A stretch of DNA of 64,000 nt, taken from the NCBI GenBank assembly GCA_042663485.1, contig JBHTAF010000001.1. One strand, 5' to 3'. The notes below the pieces were generated by a model that was given only the letters and a program-made list of their open reading frames with translations, did no database searches and was not told where the DNA came from. This DNA is from Natronosalvus sp042663485 (lineage in GTDB: Archaea; Halobacteriota; Halobacteria; Halobacteriales; Natrialbaceae). The translations under genes and the position numbers were made by a program. Below, in pieces: positions 7,923 to 17,278 of the stretch. The stretch's first letter is position 1. The number at the start of each line of letters is the position of its first letter.

Positions 7923-8112
7923 TCAGGAAATTGAATAGATAACCCGAGCCGATCGACAGCATATACAGTATGTTAGTTTTCTAGCACTTTGTGGGAACAA
8001 GAAGATATATGAGGGTTCCTAATGCATGTAGTGCCAGACGTACTCTGCTGAAGTTGGCGCGCGATGATGTGTTGGATAGAACGCCGTGTAGGTACAGTAC
8101 CAGCAGATAACC

Positions 8113-8469
8113 ATGACAGCACTAACCGGAGACCCGAACCAGCCCGACGATGAGCGCCGCGATATCACCCCGACGCAACTGTTTACGGCCTTTTCCCACG
8201 ACCGTCGACAGCACGTAGTGGCATATCTGGTGCAAAAACCGGCGGCCATCCCGCTCGGCGATCTAGCTGAGTACATCGCGATCCAGGAAGGCGAGCCGAC
8301 GAACGAACGGTACGAGCGCGTTCTCACCGACTTGGCGCACTGTCACCTGCCGCACCTCCATGATGCGGGACTCGTTCGATACAGCCCGGACGAGGAACAG
8401 GTGGAATTAGCGGTCGGGCGAACGGTAGTTGCGCCGTATCTGGAACTCGGCGGTCACGCTAACGCATAG
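8113..8469 (+). CDS. DUF7344-type small regulator-like protein
   Basis: A 118-residue protein with the DUF7344 pattern in clear form: LFTAFSHDRRQHVVAYLVQK, PLGDLAEYIAIQEGEPTNER, VLTDLAHCHLPHLHDAGLVR, and a short C-terminal strand with VELAVGRTVVAPYLEL. The HDRR and LPHLHDAG blocks are equivalent to SHRHRR and IPKLAEAD in the divergent copy at 8.7-9.1 kb. The likely fold is a winged helix. No Bat-like gene is directly attached here. Confidence 0.75.
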   Translation: MTALTGDPNQPDDERRDITPTQLFTAFSHDRRQHVVAYLVQKPAAIPLGDLAEYIAIQEGEPTNERYERVLTDLAHCHLPHLHDAGLVRYSPDEEQVELAVGRTVVAPYLELGGHANA

Positions 8470-8544
8470 ACGACTGTCCAGGGGTTTTCGCGAGACGTTC
8501 CGGTGTGGTGACGATAGTAGGGTGCAAATTCGTTCACTACAACG

Positions 8545-8722
8545 CCTGTACTGGTCAATCACCACTCCTCGTTGATTGACTCTCACCACATTCTGCATTC
8601 GCGCTGTGTATCTTGCAGAGATTCAACGAACTACCAAGTTGTTGCCAGAAGCGGTGTGCGAGATACAGAGTATAAGTTCAGCACGACATCCTTGTTTGTT
8701 TCACGCCGAATTCGTCGGATTA
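8545..8722 (+). repeat. Dispersed repeat, full copy
   Basis: CCTGTACTGGTCAATCACC, CATTCGCGCTGTG, arms TGTATCTTGCA and TGCGAGATACA (one G-U), ATAAGTTCAGCACGAC, TTGTTTGTTTCACGCCGAA. It ends at the 3' end of the convergent gene 8728-9096. Confidence 0.85.
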
Positions 8723-8727
8723 GTAGC

Positions 8728-9096
8728 TCAAATTTCAGAGGCGCACGAAAGGAAGGGCTCTATCTGCTCAAGCTTTTCCGTCGGTTCCACGATCATCCGT
8801 TCTCGATCGTAGGTGACAATGTCAGCCTCGGCCAGTTTCGGAATGTGGACGTGGTGGAGCGACACCAGCGTTTGTTTGACTTGCTCGTTGTCAAGCTCCG
8901 TTATCTCGGTGCCGTGTTCCCGTTCAACGATCTCATTGCGGAGATCCCGGAGTGTCAATTCCCGATCCTGGGCGAGGAGCAAAACGAGGACTGCACGACG
9001 GTGGCGGTGAGAAAGCAACGTAAAGACCGTATCGTGCGATAGACCGTTGGAACGGGGATCCGAGCCGCCTTGCTCAGTTGGGGAATTCGTAGTCAC
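8728..9096 (-). CDS. DUF7344-type small regulator-like protein
   Basis: A 122-residue protein and the most canonical DUF7344-like member of the set: FTLLSHRHRRAVLVLLLAQD, ELTLRDLRNEIVEREHG, LVSLHHVHIPKLAEADIVTY, then VEPTEKLEQIEPFL. It starts at GTG 9096. It is convergent with the paralogue at 8.1 kb, with a full dispersed repeat between the two stops. The HTH-like core suggests a regulatory role; the ligand and DNA target are unknown. Confidence 0.75.
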   Translation of the reverse strand: MTTNSPTEQGGSDPRSNGLSHDTVFTLLSHRHRRAVLVLLLAQDRELTLRDLRNEIVEREHGTEITELDNEQVKQTLVSLHHVHIPKLAEADIVTYDRERMIVEPTEKLEQIEPFLSCASEI

Positions 9097-9232
9097 ATAT
9101 ACAGTAAAGGGTCATATGGCAAAGCGCATTACGGGTGGCTCAGCACAAAATGCCGAGATTTCCACAGCGTATCGCGGAAACCACTCTGGTTTGAACAGTC
9201 GATCCCATTTGATTGAAGATCGGTGGTGAGAA

Positions 9233-9720
9233 CTATTCTTCGACTTCGTCGGTGCTGGGAGCCGGACCGAAATGATTGAACGGTTGAACGTGTTCTTCCT
9301 TCACAATCTCCGTAGTGACGATTTCAAGGCCAAGATCCGTTATCTCCCCGGTTACGGTATCTACTGCATCGGAATCTTCAGCGATAGCCTCGATGTGAAG
9401 GTTGTTTGCTCCAGTCAACATCTCACGGACAGTGACCGTACCGACGATTTCCAACGCTTCTTCGGCGAGTTCTGCACGCTCGTCAGGCGGCACCCGACTA
9501 ATGACAAAGATGTGGAGTTGGTAGTTCGCCGCCTCGTAATCGATGTGTGGGTGGTATCCTTCGATCACACCCGCAACCTCCAACCGCTCGATTCGGTTGC
9601 GTATGGTGCTGGCGGAGACACCTGCCTCCTCGCCCATCTCTTCGGCAGTAGTCGTGCGTGCGTCCTCTTGAACTCGTGAAGGATTGAGCGATCGACCTCA
9701 TCAAGTTCAAGCCCCGTCAT
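9233..9720 (-). pseudogene. Lrp/AsnC-family regulator, single-base frameshift
   Basis: The 3' part encodes MGEEAGVSASTIRNRIERLE and a RAM/AsnC ligand-binding domain (LTGANNLHIEAIAED). The missing N-terminus lies just upstream in another frame: MTGLELDEVDRSILHE. Adding one base at about 9,670-9,673 restores ELQEDARTTTAEEMGEE and a normal ~162-residue regulator with an intact HTH. Without it, the protein starting at 9637 would lack the first HTH helix. The domain normally senses amino acids and forms octamers. Confidence 0.75.
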
Positions 9721-9823
9721 AGACCCGTTAGATTCGTTTGACCGAAGAGAGTTTCCCCTGTGCAGTACTTGGCCGGTAAAGAGTCAACGAGCAACTCAAA
9801 GGGACGCATCGCTATTCGTGTCT

Positions 9824-10474
9824 ATGGCCATAGAAGCCTCATTCACCATCGACCAGGAAGACTTCCCGCTGAGTGCCGTTTTCAATCAATTGGCCGATGC
9901 CACTATCGAACTGGATCGGATTGTTCCCACGAGCGAGGCTATAATTCCCTACTTCTGGATTTATGCCGAGGACACCAGTGACCTCACAACCGATTTGAGT
10001 GACGATATCGGGATTAGCTCGTTGAAGATAATTGATGAACTCGAGGAGCAGATGTTTGTTCGGATTGAGTGGAACCTCGATCATGAAAGTGTTCTCACGG
10101 CAATCACCAACTCGGAGGTCAATCTCCTTTCCGGGATAGGAGATGCAGAAACGTGGACATTTGAAATTCGCGCCGATGAACAACAAGAAATATCGGATTT
10201 CCAGACATACTGTCGAGAACATGATATCCCCCTTGAGCTCACCCAGCTCCATGCACTCTCATCACTCAAATCCGATCGGGAGTACGATCTGACAGAGGGA
10301 CAACGGACAGCATTAGTGATGGCGTATTCTCGCGGGTACTTCGATTCGCCACGAGATGCGACGCAGGACGATCTCGCGGAGGAGCTTGAGATCACCAGGC
10401 AGGCGGTCTCATCGCGGTTACAGCGTGGCATTCGACGGCTTGTGGCGAGTACGTTGATAACGCCTCAAGAGTGA
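9824..10474 (+). CDS. Bat-like HTH_10 transcription regulator
   Basis: A 216-residue short Bat-like protein: sensor part with DRIVPTSEAIIPYFWIYAED and FQTYCREHDIPLELTQLHAL, then HTH_10 with LTEGQRTALVMAYSRGYFDS and DDLAEELEITRQAVSSRLQR. It is closely related to the copy at 11.4 kb (shared PYFW, REL/HDIP, GYF-S-PR blocks), suggesting tandem duplication with two small genes between. It is followed by a HalOD1 gene 78 nt downstream. ATG 9824 is taken rather than the GTG at 9818. Confidence 0.85.
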   Translation: MAIEASFTIDQEDFPLSAVFNQLADATIELDRIVPTSEAIIPYFWIYAEDTSDLTTDLSDDIGISSLKIIDELEEQMFVRIEWNLDHESVLTAITNSEVNLLSGIGDAETWTFEIRADEQQEISDFQTYCREHDIPLELTQLHALSSLKSDREYDLTEGQRTALVMAYSRGYFDSPRDATQDDLAEELEITRQAVSSRLQRGIRRLVASTLITPQE

Positions 10475-10552
10475 CCAGCACAGACGCTGCTTAAATACGT
10501 ATTGCGGGAGCAAAATCCAGCGTCATCCCAGTGGAGCGCGTCTATTCTGGTG

Positions 10553-10894
10553 ATGGAATTCTCCAATAAGTCAGTGGCCACCGGCGAAATCGTTCCTTCA
10601 ATGGAAACTATCAAATTCGTCGGTGATGATGGTGTCTACCAAGCGAAGTACGACAGTAGCCATGAGCAGCCGAGTCTAGCAATTGTCGCGGCGATAGCAG
10701 CTGTTGCCCAACGAGATCCCCTCGAATTACCACCACTCCACTCCGAGATTAATACTAATGCGCTCGATGAATTATTTTCCTCGACAGCCAACGGAGGGCA
10801 GAGAAATGGCTGCCTCTCATTTTCGTATGAAGGTTTTGAGGTGACTGTATTCAGCGAGGGAGTCATCGAGGCCAAACCGACGGAGAACGCGTAG
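10553..10894 (+). CDS. HalOD1 output domain protein
   Basis: A 113-residue protein consisting almost entirely of the haloarchaeal HalOD1 domain: YQAKYDSSHEQPSLAIVAAI, the DPLELPPLHSEINTNALDEL block, and LSFSYEGFEVTVFSEGVIEA. HalOD1 is a haloarchaeal domain usually joined to signalling modules or standing alone, with no known biochemical activity. Its place between two Bat-like regulators suggests it acts in the same signalling circuit. The ATG at 10553 matches the start of the conserved region. Confidence 0.8.
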   Translation: MEFSNKSVATGEIVPSMETIKFVGDDGVYQAKYDSSHEQPSLAIVAAIAAVAQRDPLELPPLHSEINTNALDELFSSTANGGQRNGCLSFSYEGFEVTVFSEGVIEAKPTENA

Positions 10895-11038
10895 TTGGAA
10901 TGATGGTTATGAGTGTACCATCATCGACGAGCACGAGGTACGATTCGATGGAGAGAAACGGGAGATCACCTATGGTTGAGAACTCAACCAGTACTGATCA
11001 GACGTACCTGGACGACGCTCTAGATAGGGCTGGTTCGT

Positions 11039-11287
11039 ATGGGTGACTCGGACGACCTACCGGGCTCCCAGTCGGATCGAGTAGTCAAACGGGATGAAAC
11101 CTACGAACATGACGACTTCGGTCTCGTCGAAGTGACCGGGATATGGCGGGGAATTCACCAAGTCGATGCAGCACGTCACACCGAGCAAAAGGACGTCATC
11201 ATCGTTCGGTACTCGACGGAAGAGGACGGCGAACAGGTTGACGAACTTACGGAACCGCTCGATGAGTTCATCAATGCCACGGAATGA
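11039..11287 (+). CDS. Small haloarchaeal protein, unknown
   Basis: An 82-residue acidic protein with a likely small beta-barrel core (VVKRDETYEHDDFGLVEVTG then DVIIVRYSTEEDGEQ) and a C-terminal helix. No Cys, signal or membrane segment. Compact proteins with this EVTGIWRG pattern are common in haloarchaea but I do not know a function. It sits between a HalOD1 gene and a Bat-like gene on the same strand, and might share their regulation. Confidence 0.6.
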   Translation: MGDSDDLPGSQSDRVVKRDETYEHDDFGLVEVTGIWRGIHQVDAARHTEQKDVIIVRYSTEEDGEQVDELTEPLDEFINATE

Positions 11288-11416
11288 GAACACGATCTCG
11301 GGTACACATGTTAGGTAAAGGAGACACACGTGTCGGGCAGGACAGTACTTCGAACAGCTCACCATGGAGGGTGTACTGGCACCGGTCCTCTCCGTACAGA
11401 ACGCATCAATCCGGTT

Positions 11417-12073
11417 ATGACTACTGAGGCGACGTTCAGGGTGCCGTCTGACCAATTCCCCTTGGGAAGAATATTCGAACAATTACAGGATGTGTCAGTC
11501 AGACTCGAGCGGATCATTCCCGTACGGGACGTGGTGATTCCGTACTTCTGGGTCCGAGGAACAGATGTCGATGATATTGAGGGGGCATTTACCGACCACC
11601 CGGGCGTGAAACAAATCCAATTCGTCGATTCCGTCGAGGACGAGTTTCTACTGCGCGTTGAATGGTCGCTCGATTATGACGATGTGCTGACTGTACTGAC
11701 TGAGACTGAGATTGCGCTCATCAAGGCGACGGGCTCGAATCTGCGGTGGACGTTTGAGATCCGTGGAGATGATCAATATGACATTTCGGCCTTCCAGTCT
11801 CGTTGTCGGGAGTTAGACATCCCGATCACACTGACTGAGTTGTACGCACTCACACCGGTCGAGACGGGCACCCGGGCAGCGCTCACCGACACGCAGCAGG
11901 AGGCACTGGTACTCGCCTATGACCGTGGCTACTTCGAATCTCCCCGCGAGGTGACCACGGAGGAACTCGGTGATGAACTCGGCATCACACACCAAGCCGT
12001 TGCGTCTCGCCTTCGGCGCGGGATCAACCAGATCCTCGGGAATACGCTTTCGGACGTAACTCTTGCACGGTAA
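11417..12073 (+). CDS. Bat-like HTH_10 transcription regulator
   Basis: A 218-residue protein. Sensor part: FRVPSDQFPLGRIFEQLQDV, LERIIPVRDVVIPYFWVRG and FEIRGDDQYDISAFQSRC. HTH_10: LTDTQQEALVLAYDRGYFES then TEELGDELGITHQAVASRLR. The ATG at 11417 aligns with the starts of the paralogues; an upstream GTG at 11330 would add 29 unrelated residues. It is the fourth Bat-like paralogue and nearest to the 9.8 kb copy. A subtype II repeat follows its stop. Confidence 0.85.
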   Translation: MTTEATFRVPSDQFPLGRIFEQLQDVSVRLERIIPVRDVVIPYFWVRGTDVDDIEGAFTDHPGVKQIQFVDSVEDEFLLRVEWSLDYDDVLTVLTETEIALIKATGSNLRWTFEIRGDDQYDISAFQSRCRELDIPITLTELYALTPVETGTRAALTDTQQEALVLAYDRGYFESPREVTTEELGDELGITHQAVASRLRRGINQILGNTLSDVTLAR

Positions 12074-12120
12074 TCCTGACAAGAGTCGAATAAATGAAAG
12101 CTACATCGGTATGTGTGCCT

Positions 12121-12243
12121 CCTGTACTGAGCGATCACAGGTCTTCGTAAATCAACTCTCAGCCTGTGCCACATTTGCGCTGTGTATTCAGCACGGCCAC
12201 AGATACCTATCATCGGTCAAGGATTTCAACAGAGCCAGTGGAT
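12121..12243 (+). repeat. Dispersed repeat, subtype II
   Basis: CCTGTACTGAGCGATCAC, CCACATTTGCGCTGTGTATT, then the subtype II 3' part AGATACCTATCATCGG with GGATTTCAACAGAGCCAG, as at 3.5 and 33.2 kb. Confidence 0.75.
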
Positions 12244-13240
12244 AGGAATAGCGCGGAGGAAACAATGATGTGGTAGCTGGTTGACTATGAGGGCGACGTT
12301 GGCAACGACTAACCCCCTCCCCCGCGCTGTTAGAGAATTGGTCTCAGTGAACGTAACCGTATTGGCCGCGTCGGCCCGCCCTACCCAAACTCACCAGTCT
12401 GTGCTATCCTGGTTCCACTGCCATCAACAGGACGGTAGATGGCACGAGATGCCCGTTTTCAACCCATTAACCAGACCTTGAGCGTGGCGTGCGTTCTTTG
12501 CGCCACAAGATTACCTTGCCCATTAACGGCACTTGCTGTAGGGAGGCCTGGCAACTGCAGAAGGCGGATGACGCATGTTGTCCACTTCTGTGGCTATCGA
12601 CGTTTATTCGGCGGTCGATACATGGGCTCAACCTCGATCAAAACTCGAGATGACGGTATCCCAGCCCAAAAGTGAAGATCGGTTCCGATGACCCAGTTTC
12701 ACCACTCCGAACACCTCCGGAAACAGTGTCGCGTCCATAGGTCGGCGATAACGTATTCCCGAAAATTCAAACCGCACGTAGCGGCTACAACACTTCTATT
12801 TTCGAGCGATCGACGTGCAGCGGACGTTAGCTACGTGAGTAAAACTGCTTCTCCGTACTGAATTGAGGCCGTAACATCGTGAGCGCGCGAGCATGAATAC
12901 GACGGGCCAACAGCCTTGTCACTCATCGGTGGAGGTCAGCCCGGTCTGATACCTTTCCATGCCAGAGGATACAGACCGTTAGGCATCGAAGCGGACGGAA
13001 ATCGCACCACCATAACCCGGCCACTCCCCAGGTGGCCGTCCTCTGTCACCGATCTACGTACCGGAACCCTCGAGTTACCGGCTTACTCGTACAGTTTCCC
13101 GAGGAGATACACGGTGGCTCCCATCACGAAAATGGCGGAAAGCTATCCAAAAAGGTGATGTAGTATCAAAATGATTTAATGAAGAATTCGCAGAGCAATA
13201 TAGAAGGCTTTACCCCTGACAACTGAGTAACACACTCCAA
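12244..13240. other. 1-kb stretch without a convincing gene
   Basis: No protein of recognisable family in six frames. Two scraps may be gene remnants: a reading MGSTSIKTRDDGIPAQK at about 12,621, resembling the start of a small antitoxin, and minus-strand LSAIFVMGATVYLLGKLYE ending at 13,083, resembling the last helix of a membrane protein. Both are too short to call. The final ~80 bases are AT-rich and probably hold the promoter of the histidine kinase gene. Confidence 0.4.
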
Positions 13241-15580
13241 ATGGATTCGACTTCCGATACCGGTACGGAATCCGGCCCGCAGGTCCGGCAACAGGAAGTC
13301 GTCGCCGAACTCGGACAACAGGCCCTCCGGACAAACGACCTCGACCAGTTGATGCACGACACCGCGGTCGCCGTCGCCGAGACCCTTGACGCCGAGTACG
13401 CGAAAGTGCTCGAGCTGTGCCCCGACGACAATACTGTCTTGCTCAGGCAGGGTGTCGGCTGGCGCGATGGGCTCGTAGGTTCAGCGACCGCCACCACCAA
13501 TCTGGATTCACAGGCGGGCTATACCCTGCTTTCCGAAGCGCCGGTTATCGTCGATGACCTCCGTACGGATGAGCGCTTTTCCGGCCCTGAGCTGCTGACC
13601 GAACACGACGTCGTGAGCGGTATCAGCGTCATTATCGGGACTGTCGACGATCCGTGGGGTGTCTTTGGGGTCCACACGACAAGCCACCGCGAGTTTACTG
13701 ACAGGGACGTTACTTTCGTCACGAACATCGCAAACGTCCTCGCCGCGGCGATCGACCGCGCCGAGACGGAACGCCGACTGCACAAGCGCGAACGGCGACT
13801 CGAGCGATACAAGGAGTACACCGACGACATCTTCGCCGCTGTCGACGACGTGTTCTACGTCATCGACGAATCCGGCACGTTCCAGCGCTGGAACGAAACC
13901 CTGACCGAAGTGACTGGCTATTCGGACGCAGAGATCGGGTCGATGCATCCTGTGGAGTTTTTTAGCGACGAGGATCACGAGTCGATCGCGGCCGCGGTCG
14001 CCGAGGTGTTCGAAACCGGTCGTGCTCGAGTCAAGGCAGATATCCTGACCAAAGGTGGCGACCGGATCCCGTTCGAGTTCGCCGCGACCAGACTCGAGGC
14101 CCCCGACGGAACGCCGGTGCTGGCCGGGATCGGCCGTGACGTCACAGGGCGAAAGGAACGGACCCGGGAGCTCGCCACGTACGAACGCATCGTCGAAACG
14201 ATCAACGACGGCATCTACGTAGCCGATGACAACCTGCAGTATACGATGGTCAACGACGCGTTCGCCGCGTTGACCGGCTACACTCGCGAGGAGCTACGCG
14301 GGTCCCACGCCACTCGCCTCATCGACGAGGCAACCATCGAGGAGGCAACGGAAATGCGCGCGGCGATAGCCAGCGACGAGACGGCTAATTCGACGTTGGA
14401 AACGACCGTCGAGACGGCGGACGGCGACCGCGTCCCCGTTGAAGTGACCATCGCATCGTTTACCGCCGACGGCAAGGAGAACCGCGTCGGGGTGGTCCGA
14501 GATATCACCGACCGCAAGGAGCGTGAGCGAGCCCTTGCAGAGAGCGAGCGTCGCTACAGGACGCTCGTCAAGAACTTCCCGAACGGAGCCGTCGGTCTCT
14601 ACGACGAGGACCTCACCTACACTGTCGCCGGTGGCGAGCTGCTAAGCGAACTGGAGATCCCACCAAACGAGGTCGTCGGGACCTCGATCTACGAGCGCTA
14701 TCCCGACGAACTGGTCGAAGAGATCAAACCTCACTTCCGCGCCGCGTTTGAGGACGACTCGCGAACGTTCGAGGTGGAGTACCACGACCGCCACCTGCTG
14801 GCGCACACCCTTCCCGTTCGAAACGGCGACGACGAAATCTACGCGGGGATGTTGCTGATACAGGACATCACCGAACGGACGGAATACCGTCGACAAATCG
14901 AGGAATCGAACGAGCGTCTCGAACAGTTCGCCTACGCCGCCTCCCACGACCTCAAAGAGCCCCTGCGGATGATCTCGAGTTACCTCTCGTTGCTCGAGCG
15001 ACGGTATGAAGACGCACTTGACGAGGATGGTGAAGAATTCCTCTCGTTCGCTGTTGACGGGGCCGATCGGATGCGCGAGATGATCGACGGCCTCCTCGAG
15101 TACTCACGGATCAACAGGCAGAATGAGCCGCTCGAGCCGGTTGCACTGGAAGACGTCCTTGACGATGCAATCGACAACCTGCACGTAAAATTCGAAGAGA
15201 GTAATGCCGAACTCACAGTTGCCTCTCTCCCTCGTGTGCGGGGTGACGAACGCCAGCTCCAGCAAGTCTTCCAGAACCTCCTGAGCAATGCGGTCGAGTA
15301 CAGCGGCGACGAGCCCCCGCGAATCCATGTCGACGCCGAAGAGGCTGGTCATGAGTGGGTAATCTCCGTTCGCGACGAGGGAATCGGCATCGACTCCGAG
15401 GAGACCGACCGTATCTTCGAGGTGTTCCAGCGTCTTCACAGCCACGACGAGCACGCGGGGACGGGGATCGGACTCGCCCTGTGCCAGCGAATCGTCGAGC
15501 GTCACGGCGGCGAGATCTGGGTCGACTCCGAGTCCGGCAAGGGGGCGACTTTCCGATTTACGCTGGCGGCGACTGAGTAG
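13241..15580 (+). CDS. GAF-PAS-PAS-PAS sensor histidine kinase
   Basis: A 779-residue soluble sensor kinase. Order: GAF (~20-175), a short coiled coil, PAS 1 (~190-305, DDVFYVIDESGTFQRWN), PAS 2 (~310-430, NDGIYVADDNLQYTMVND), a third PAS-like domain (~440-555), HisKA with phospho-acceptor His569 in AASHDLKEPLRM, and HATPase_c with N box (FQNLLSNAVEYS), DEGIGID and GTGIGLAL. There are no membrane helices, so the signal is cytoplasmic or diffusible. It has no fused receiver; the stand-alone receivers at 16.8 and 17.5 kb are candidate partners. Confidence 0.9.
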   Translation: MDSTSDTGTESGPQVRQQEVVAELGQQALRTNDLDQLMHDTAVAVAETLDAEYAKVLELCPDDNTVLLRQGVGWRDGLVGSATATTNLDSQAGYTLLSEAPVIVDDLRTDERFSGPELLTEHDVVSGISVIIGTVDDPWGVFGVHTTSHREFTDRDVTFVTNIANVLAAAIDRAETERRLHKRERRLERYKEYTDDIFAAVDDVFYVIDESGTFQRWNETLTEVTGYSDAEIGSMHPVEFFSDEDHESIAAAVAEVFETGRARVKADILTKGGDRIPFEFAATRLEAPDGTPVLAGIGRDVTGRKERTRELATYERIVETINDGIYVADDNLQYTMVNDAFAALTGYTREELRGSHATRLIDEATIEEATEMRAAIASDETANSTLETTVETADGDRVPVEVTIASFTADGKENRVGVVRDITDRKERERALAESERRYRTLVKNFPNGAVGLYDEDLTYTVAGGELLSELEIPPNEVVGTSIYERYPDELVEEIKPHFRAAFEDDSRTFEVEYHDRHLLAHTLPVRNGDDEIYAGMLLIQDITERTEYRRQIEESNERLEQFAYAASHDLKEPLRMISSYLSLLERRYEDALDEDGEEFLSFAVDGADRMREMIDGLLEYSRINRQNEPLEPVALEDVLDDAIDNLHVKFEESNAELTVASLPRVRGDERQLQQVFQNLLSNAVEYSGDEPPRIHVDAEEAGHEWVISVRDEGIGIDSEETDRIFEVFQRLHSHDEHAGTGIGLALCQRIVERHGGEIWVDSESGKGATFRFTLAATE

Positions 15581-15699
15581 GCCTGGCCTCGACTGGAACG
15601 AGCGTGATTAAATTTTGTAGATACCCATCGCCGAGTGCCGTATGCGTGGGTAGCAACAGATGCCTACCGAATCACATACTTTCCCCCTTGAGTGTACCC

Positions 15700-15805
15700 A
15701 GCAGACTCTGGACGAGCTGCCGAATCGTTGTCAAGAGAGGCATGCAAGATACAGAGGATATAGTCAGCAATTGAGTCACGTATGTTTCACCTCCGAATAA
15801 ATGAA
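15700..15805 (+). repeat. Dispersed repeat, core and 3' part
   Basis: The 5' arm is degenerate (GTGTACCCAGCA). The 3' arm GCATGCAAGATACAGAGGAT, GTCAGCA and TATGTTTCACCTCCGAA are family-typical. The 5' hallmark is absent. Confidence 0.6.
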
Positions 15806-15843
15806 ACGCTGACAAGACCAGCGTGCGTGCCGGTCATCAACAT

Positions 15844-16458
15844 TCAGACTCGTTCGACAATCGCAAGTAACCCTGGGAACGAGGTTTCGCGCGTTTCGAA
15901 CGCTACTTCCCGTGTTTCCAGGACGTTCCACTCTTTTGTGAAGGCAGAGGATACGTCATCAGGAGTGATCGGGTTCGGTCCCCCATCCTCCGGGGCACCA
16001 GCACCAAATCCGACAAGGAATACACGACCCCCCACCGAGACGATACTGGCGAGTTCGCAAGCGTAGTCCTCACGATCTTCGCTCTCAAACGCGTGGAACA
16101 GACCACTGTCCAGCACGGTATCGAACGTTCCGATGTCGTTGGGAAAGTCCAGTGCATTTGCGACTCGGAACGTTGCGTTAAGACCTCGTTCTTCGGCGTT
16201 CTTTCGCGCTTGCGCGATTCCCTTTCTGGAGAAATCTATGCCCACAGCTGTGTGTCCCTCGGTTGCTACCCAGAGTGCATGTATTCCAGTTCCGCATCCA
16301 ACATCAAGGACGCAGCCGGATAATCCGTCACTCCCGACGGCGTTCACGAGAGCTGGCTGTGGCTTGCCAATATCCCAGGGAGGGGCGGTCTCGCTTTCGT
16401 ATACCCCGTTCCACCACTCCGCTTGACCACCTGTTTCAGAATCCGATTGGTCCGACAT
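15844..16458 (-). CDS. Class I SAM-dependent methyltransferase
   Basis: A 204-residue Rossmann methyltransferase. The SAM motif is VLDVGCGTGIHALWVATEGH, followed by the acidic ribose contact VGIDFSRKGI and post-motif TVLDSGLFHAF. The N-terminal WWNGVYESETAPPWDIGKPQ is typical of the thiopurine/TehB-like small methyltransferases annotated in many archaea, which may methylate thiol or chalcogen compounds; the substrate cannot be told. The length is full. It is a single gene flanked by repeats on both sides. Confidence 0.85.
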   Translation of the reverse strand: MSDQSDSETGGQAEWWNGVYESETAPPWDIGKPQPALVNAVGSDGLSGCVLDVGCGTGIHALWVATEGHTAVGIDFSRKGIAQARKNAEERGLNATFRVANALDFPNDIGTFDTVLDSGLFHAFESEDREDYACELASIVSVGGRVFLVGFGAGAPEDGGPNPITPDDVSSAFTKEWNVLETREVAFETRETSFPGLLAIVERV

Positions 16459-16526
16459 GGACTGGTACTCAATTCAACCACGGACAATAATTCTGTTGAA
16501 ATAAAACGGACGTGACTGTGTTGCTT

Positions 16527-16686
16527 CGGCTTTTAAGTCGTGACACATTCGCGCTCTGAATTCAGCGGACGCTAAATGAACTACCCGGCTCTTGTTAGAA
16601 ACGACGTGACGGACTCAGAGGATGAATCCAGCACGGCAACATGATTTATTCCACACCGAAAATAACTCGCTCAGTAGACGTGCGTA
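16527..16686 (+). repeat. Dispersed repeat, nearly full copy
   Basis: CGGCTTTTAAGTCGTGACAC, ATTCGCG, arms CTCTGAATTC and GGACTCAGAG, GATGAATCCAGCACGGC, TTTATTCCACACCGAAA, CGCTCAGTAGACGTGCG. The stem bases differ from the TGTAT type, yet pairing is largely kept. Confidence 0.75.
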
Positions 16687-16758
16687 CTGACTGTGGAATA
16701 ATAGAGTGCTTTTGAGGCCGGACTCGATGAACTCGTCTATCGAATCGCCAGTACGCGC

Positions 16759-17217
16759 TCAGGCCTCTGCGGGTTCCTCTTGAATGAGTGCCATCCAAAA
16801 TCCCTCGATTTCCTGAACGAATCCGATATAATCTTCTGGCTCAACTGGTTTTTGGACAAAGTGATCCGCATCAAGGCCCTTTGATTTGACAATGTCCTCT
16901 CCTGCCTTCGAACTCGTGAGGACAACAACAGGGATATCACATAGTGATGGTTCATTCTTCAGTTCAGATATTACGTCCGTACCACTTCTTCCAGGTAACT
17001 TCGGCTCAAGAACGATGAGATCAGGACGTGGCTCATCTGCATACTCTCCCCGTTGATTGGCGAAGTCAAGGGCGGCGTCAGCATCAGCGACGGTATATAG
17101 AGTATTCTTGAGTTTCGCATCTTTGAATGATTCCGTAAAGAGACGGGTGTCTCCGGGATTTGGTTCAACCAATAATATGGTTACCAGCTTCTCCTCCTGC
17201 TCATTGCCTGAAGCCAT
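16759..17217 (-). CDS. Receiver-domain protein with Glu in place of the phospho-Asp
   Basis: A 152-residue stand-alone receiver of the Rcp1-like type. ILLVEPNPGDTRLF has Glu18-Pro19 where the acidic Mg-binding pair is normally Glu-Asp. LIVLEPKLPGRSG has Glu71 where the phosphorylated Asp is expected. The signalling Thr (VVLTSSKAG) and conserved Lys (HFVQKP) remain. Glu at the acceptor site often mimics the phosphorylated state, so this is probably a non-phosphorylatable, constitutively active or structural pseudo-receiver. A canonical paralogue lies 300 nt upstream on the same strand. Confidence 0.85.
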   Translation of the reverse strand: MASGNEQEEKLVTILLVEPNPGDTRLFTESFKDAKLKNTLYTVADADAALDFANQRGEYADEPRPDLIVLEPKLPGRSGTDVISELKNEPSLCDIPVVVLTSSKAGEDIVKSKGLDADHFVQKPVEPEDYIGFVQEIEGFWMALIQEEPAEA

Positions 17218-17278
17218 TACGAATTATATTAGCCGAGCAGTGAAAAGGCTGAGGCCGATTGGCATTGATATGTGATCC

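Noticed and set aside
10903..11048. A 48-codon frame ending DQTYLDDALDRAGSYG
   Set aside because: No start context, no domain, and it overlaps the following gene; coding status cannot be shown.
12600..12675. Antitoxin-like start MGSTSIKTRDDGIPAQK
   Set aside because: Only 17 residues before a stop and no toxin gene next to it; too short to support.
12990..13150. Minus-strand membrane helix ending LLGKLYE
   Set aside because: A stop lies directly upstream of the helix, leaving no usable gene; could be a remnant or chance.
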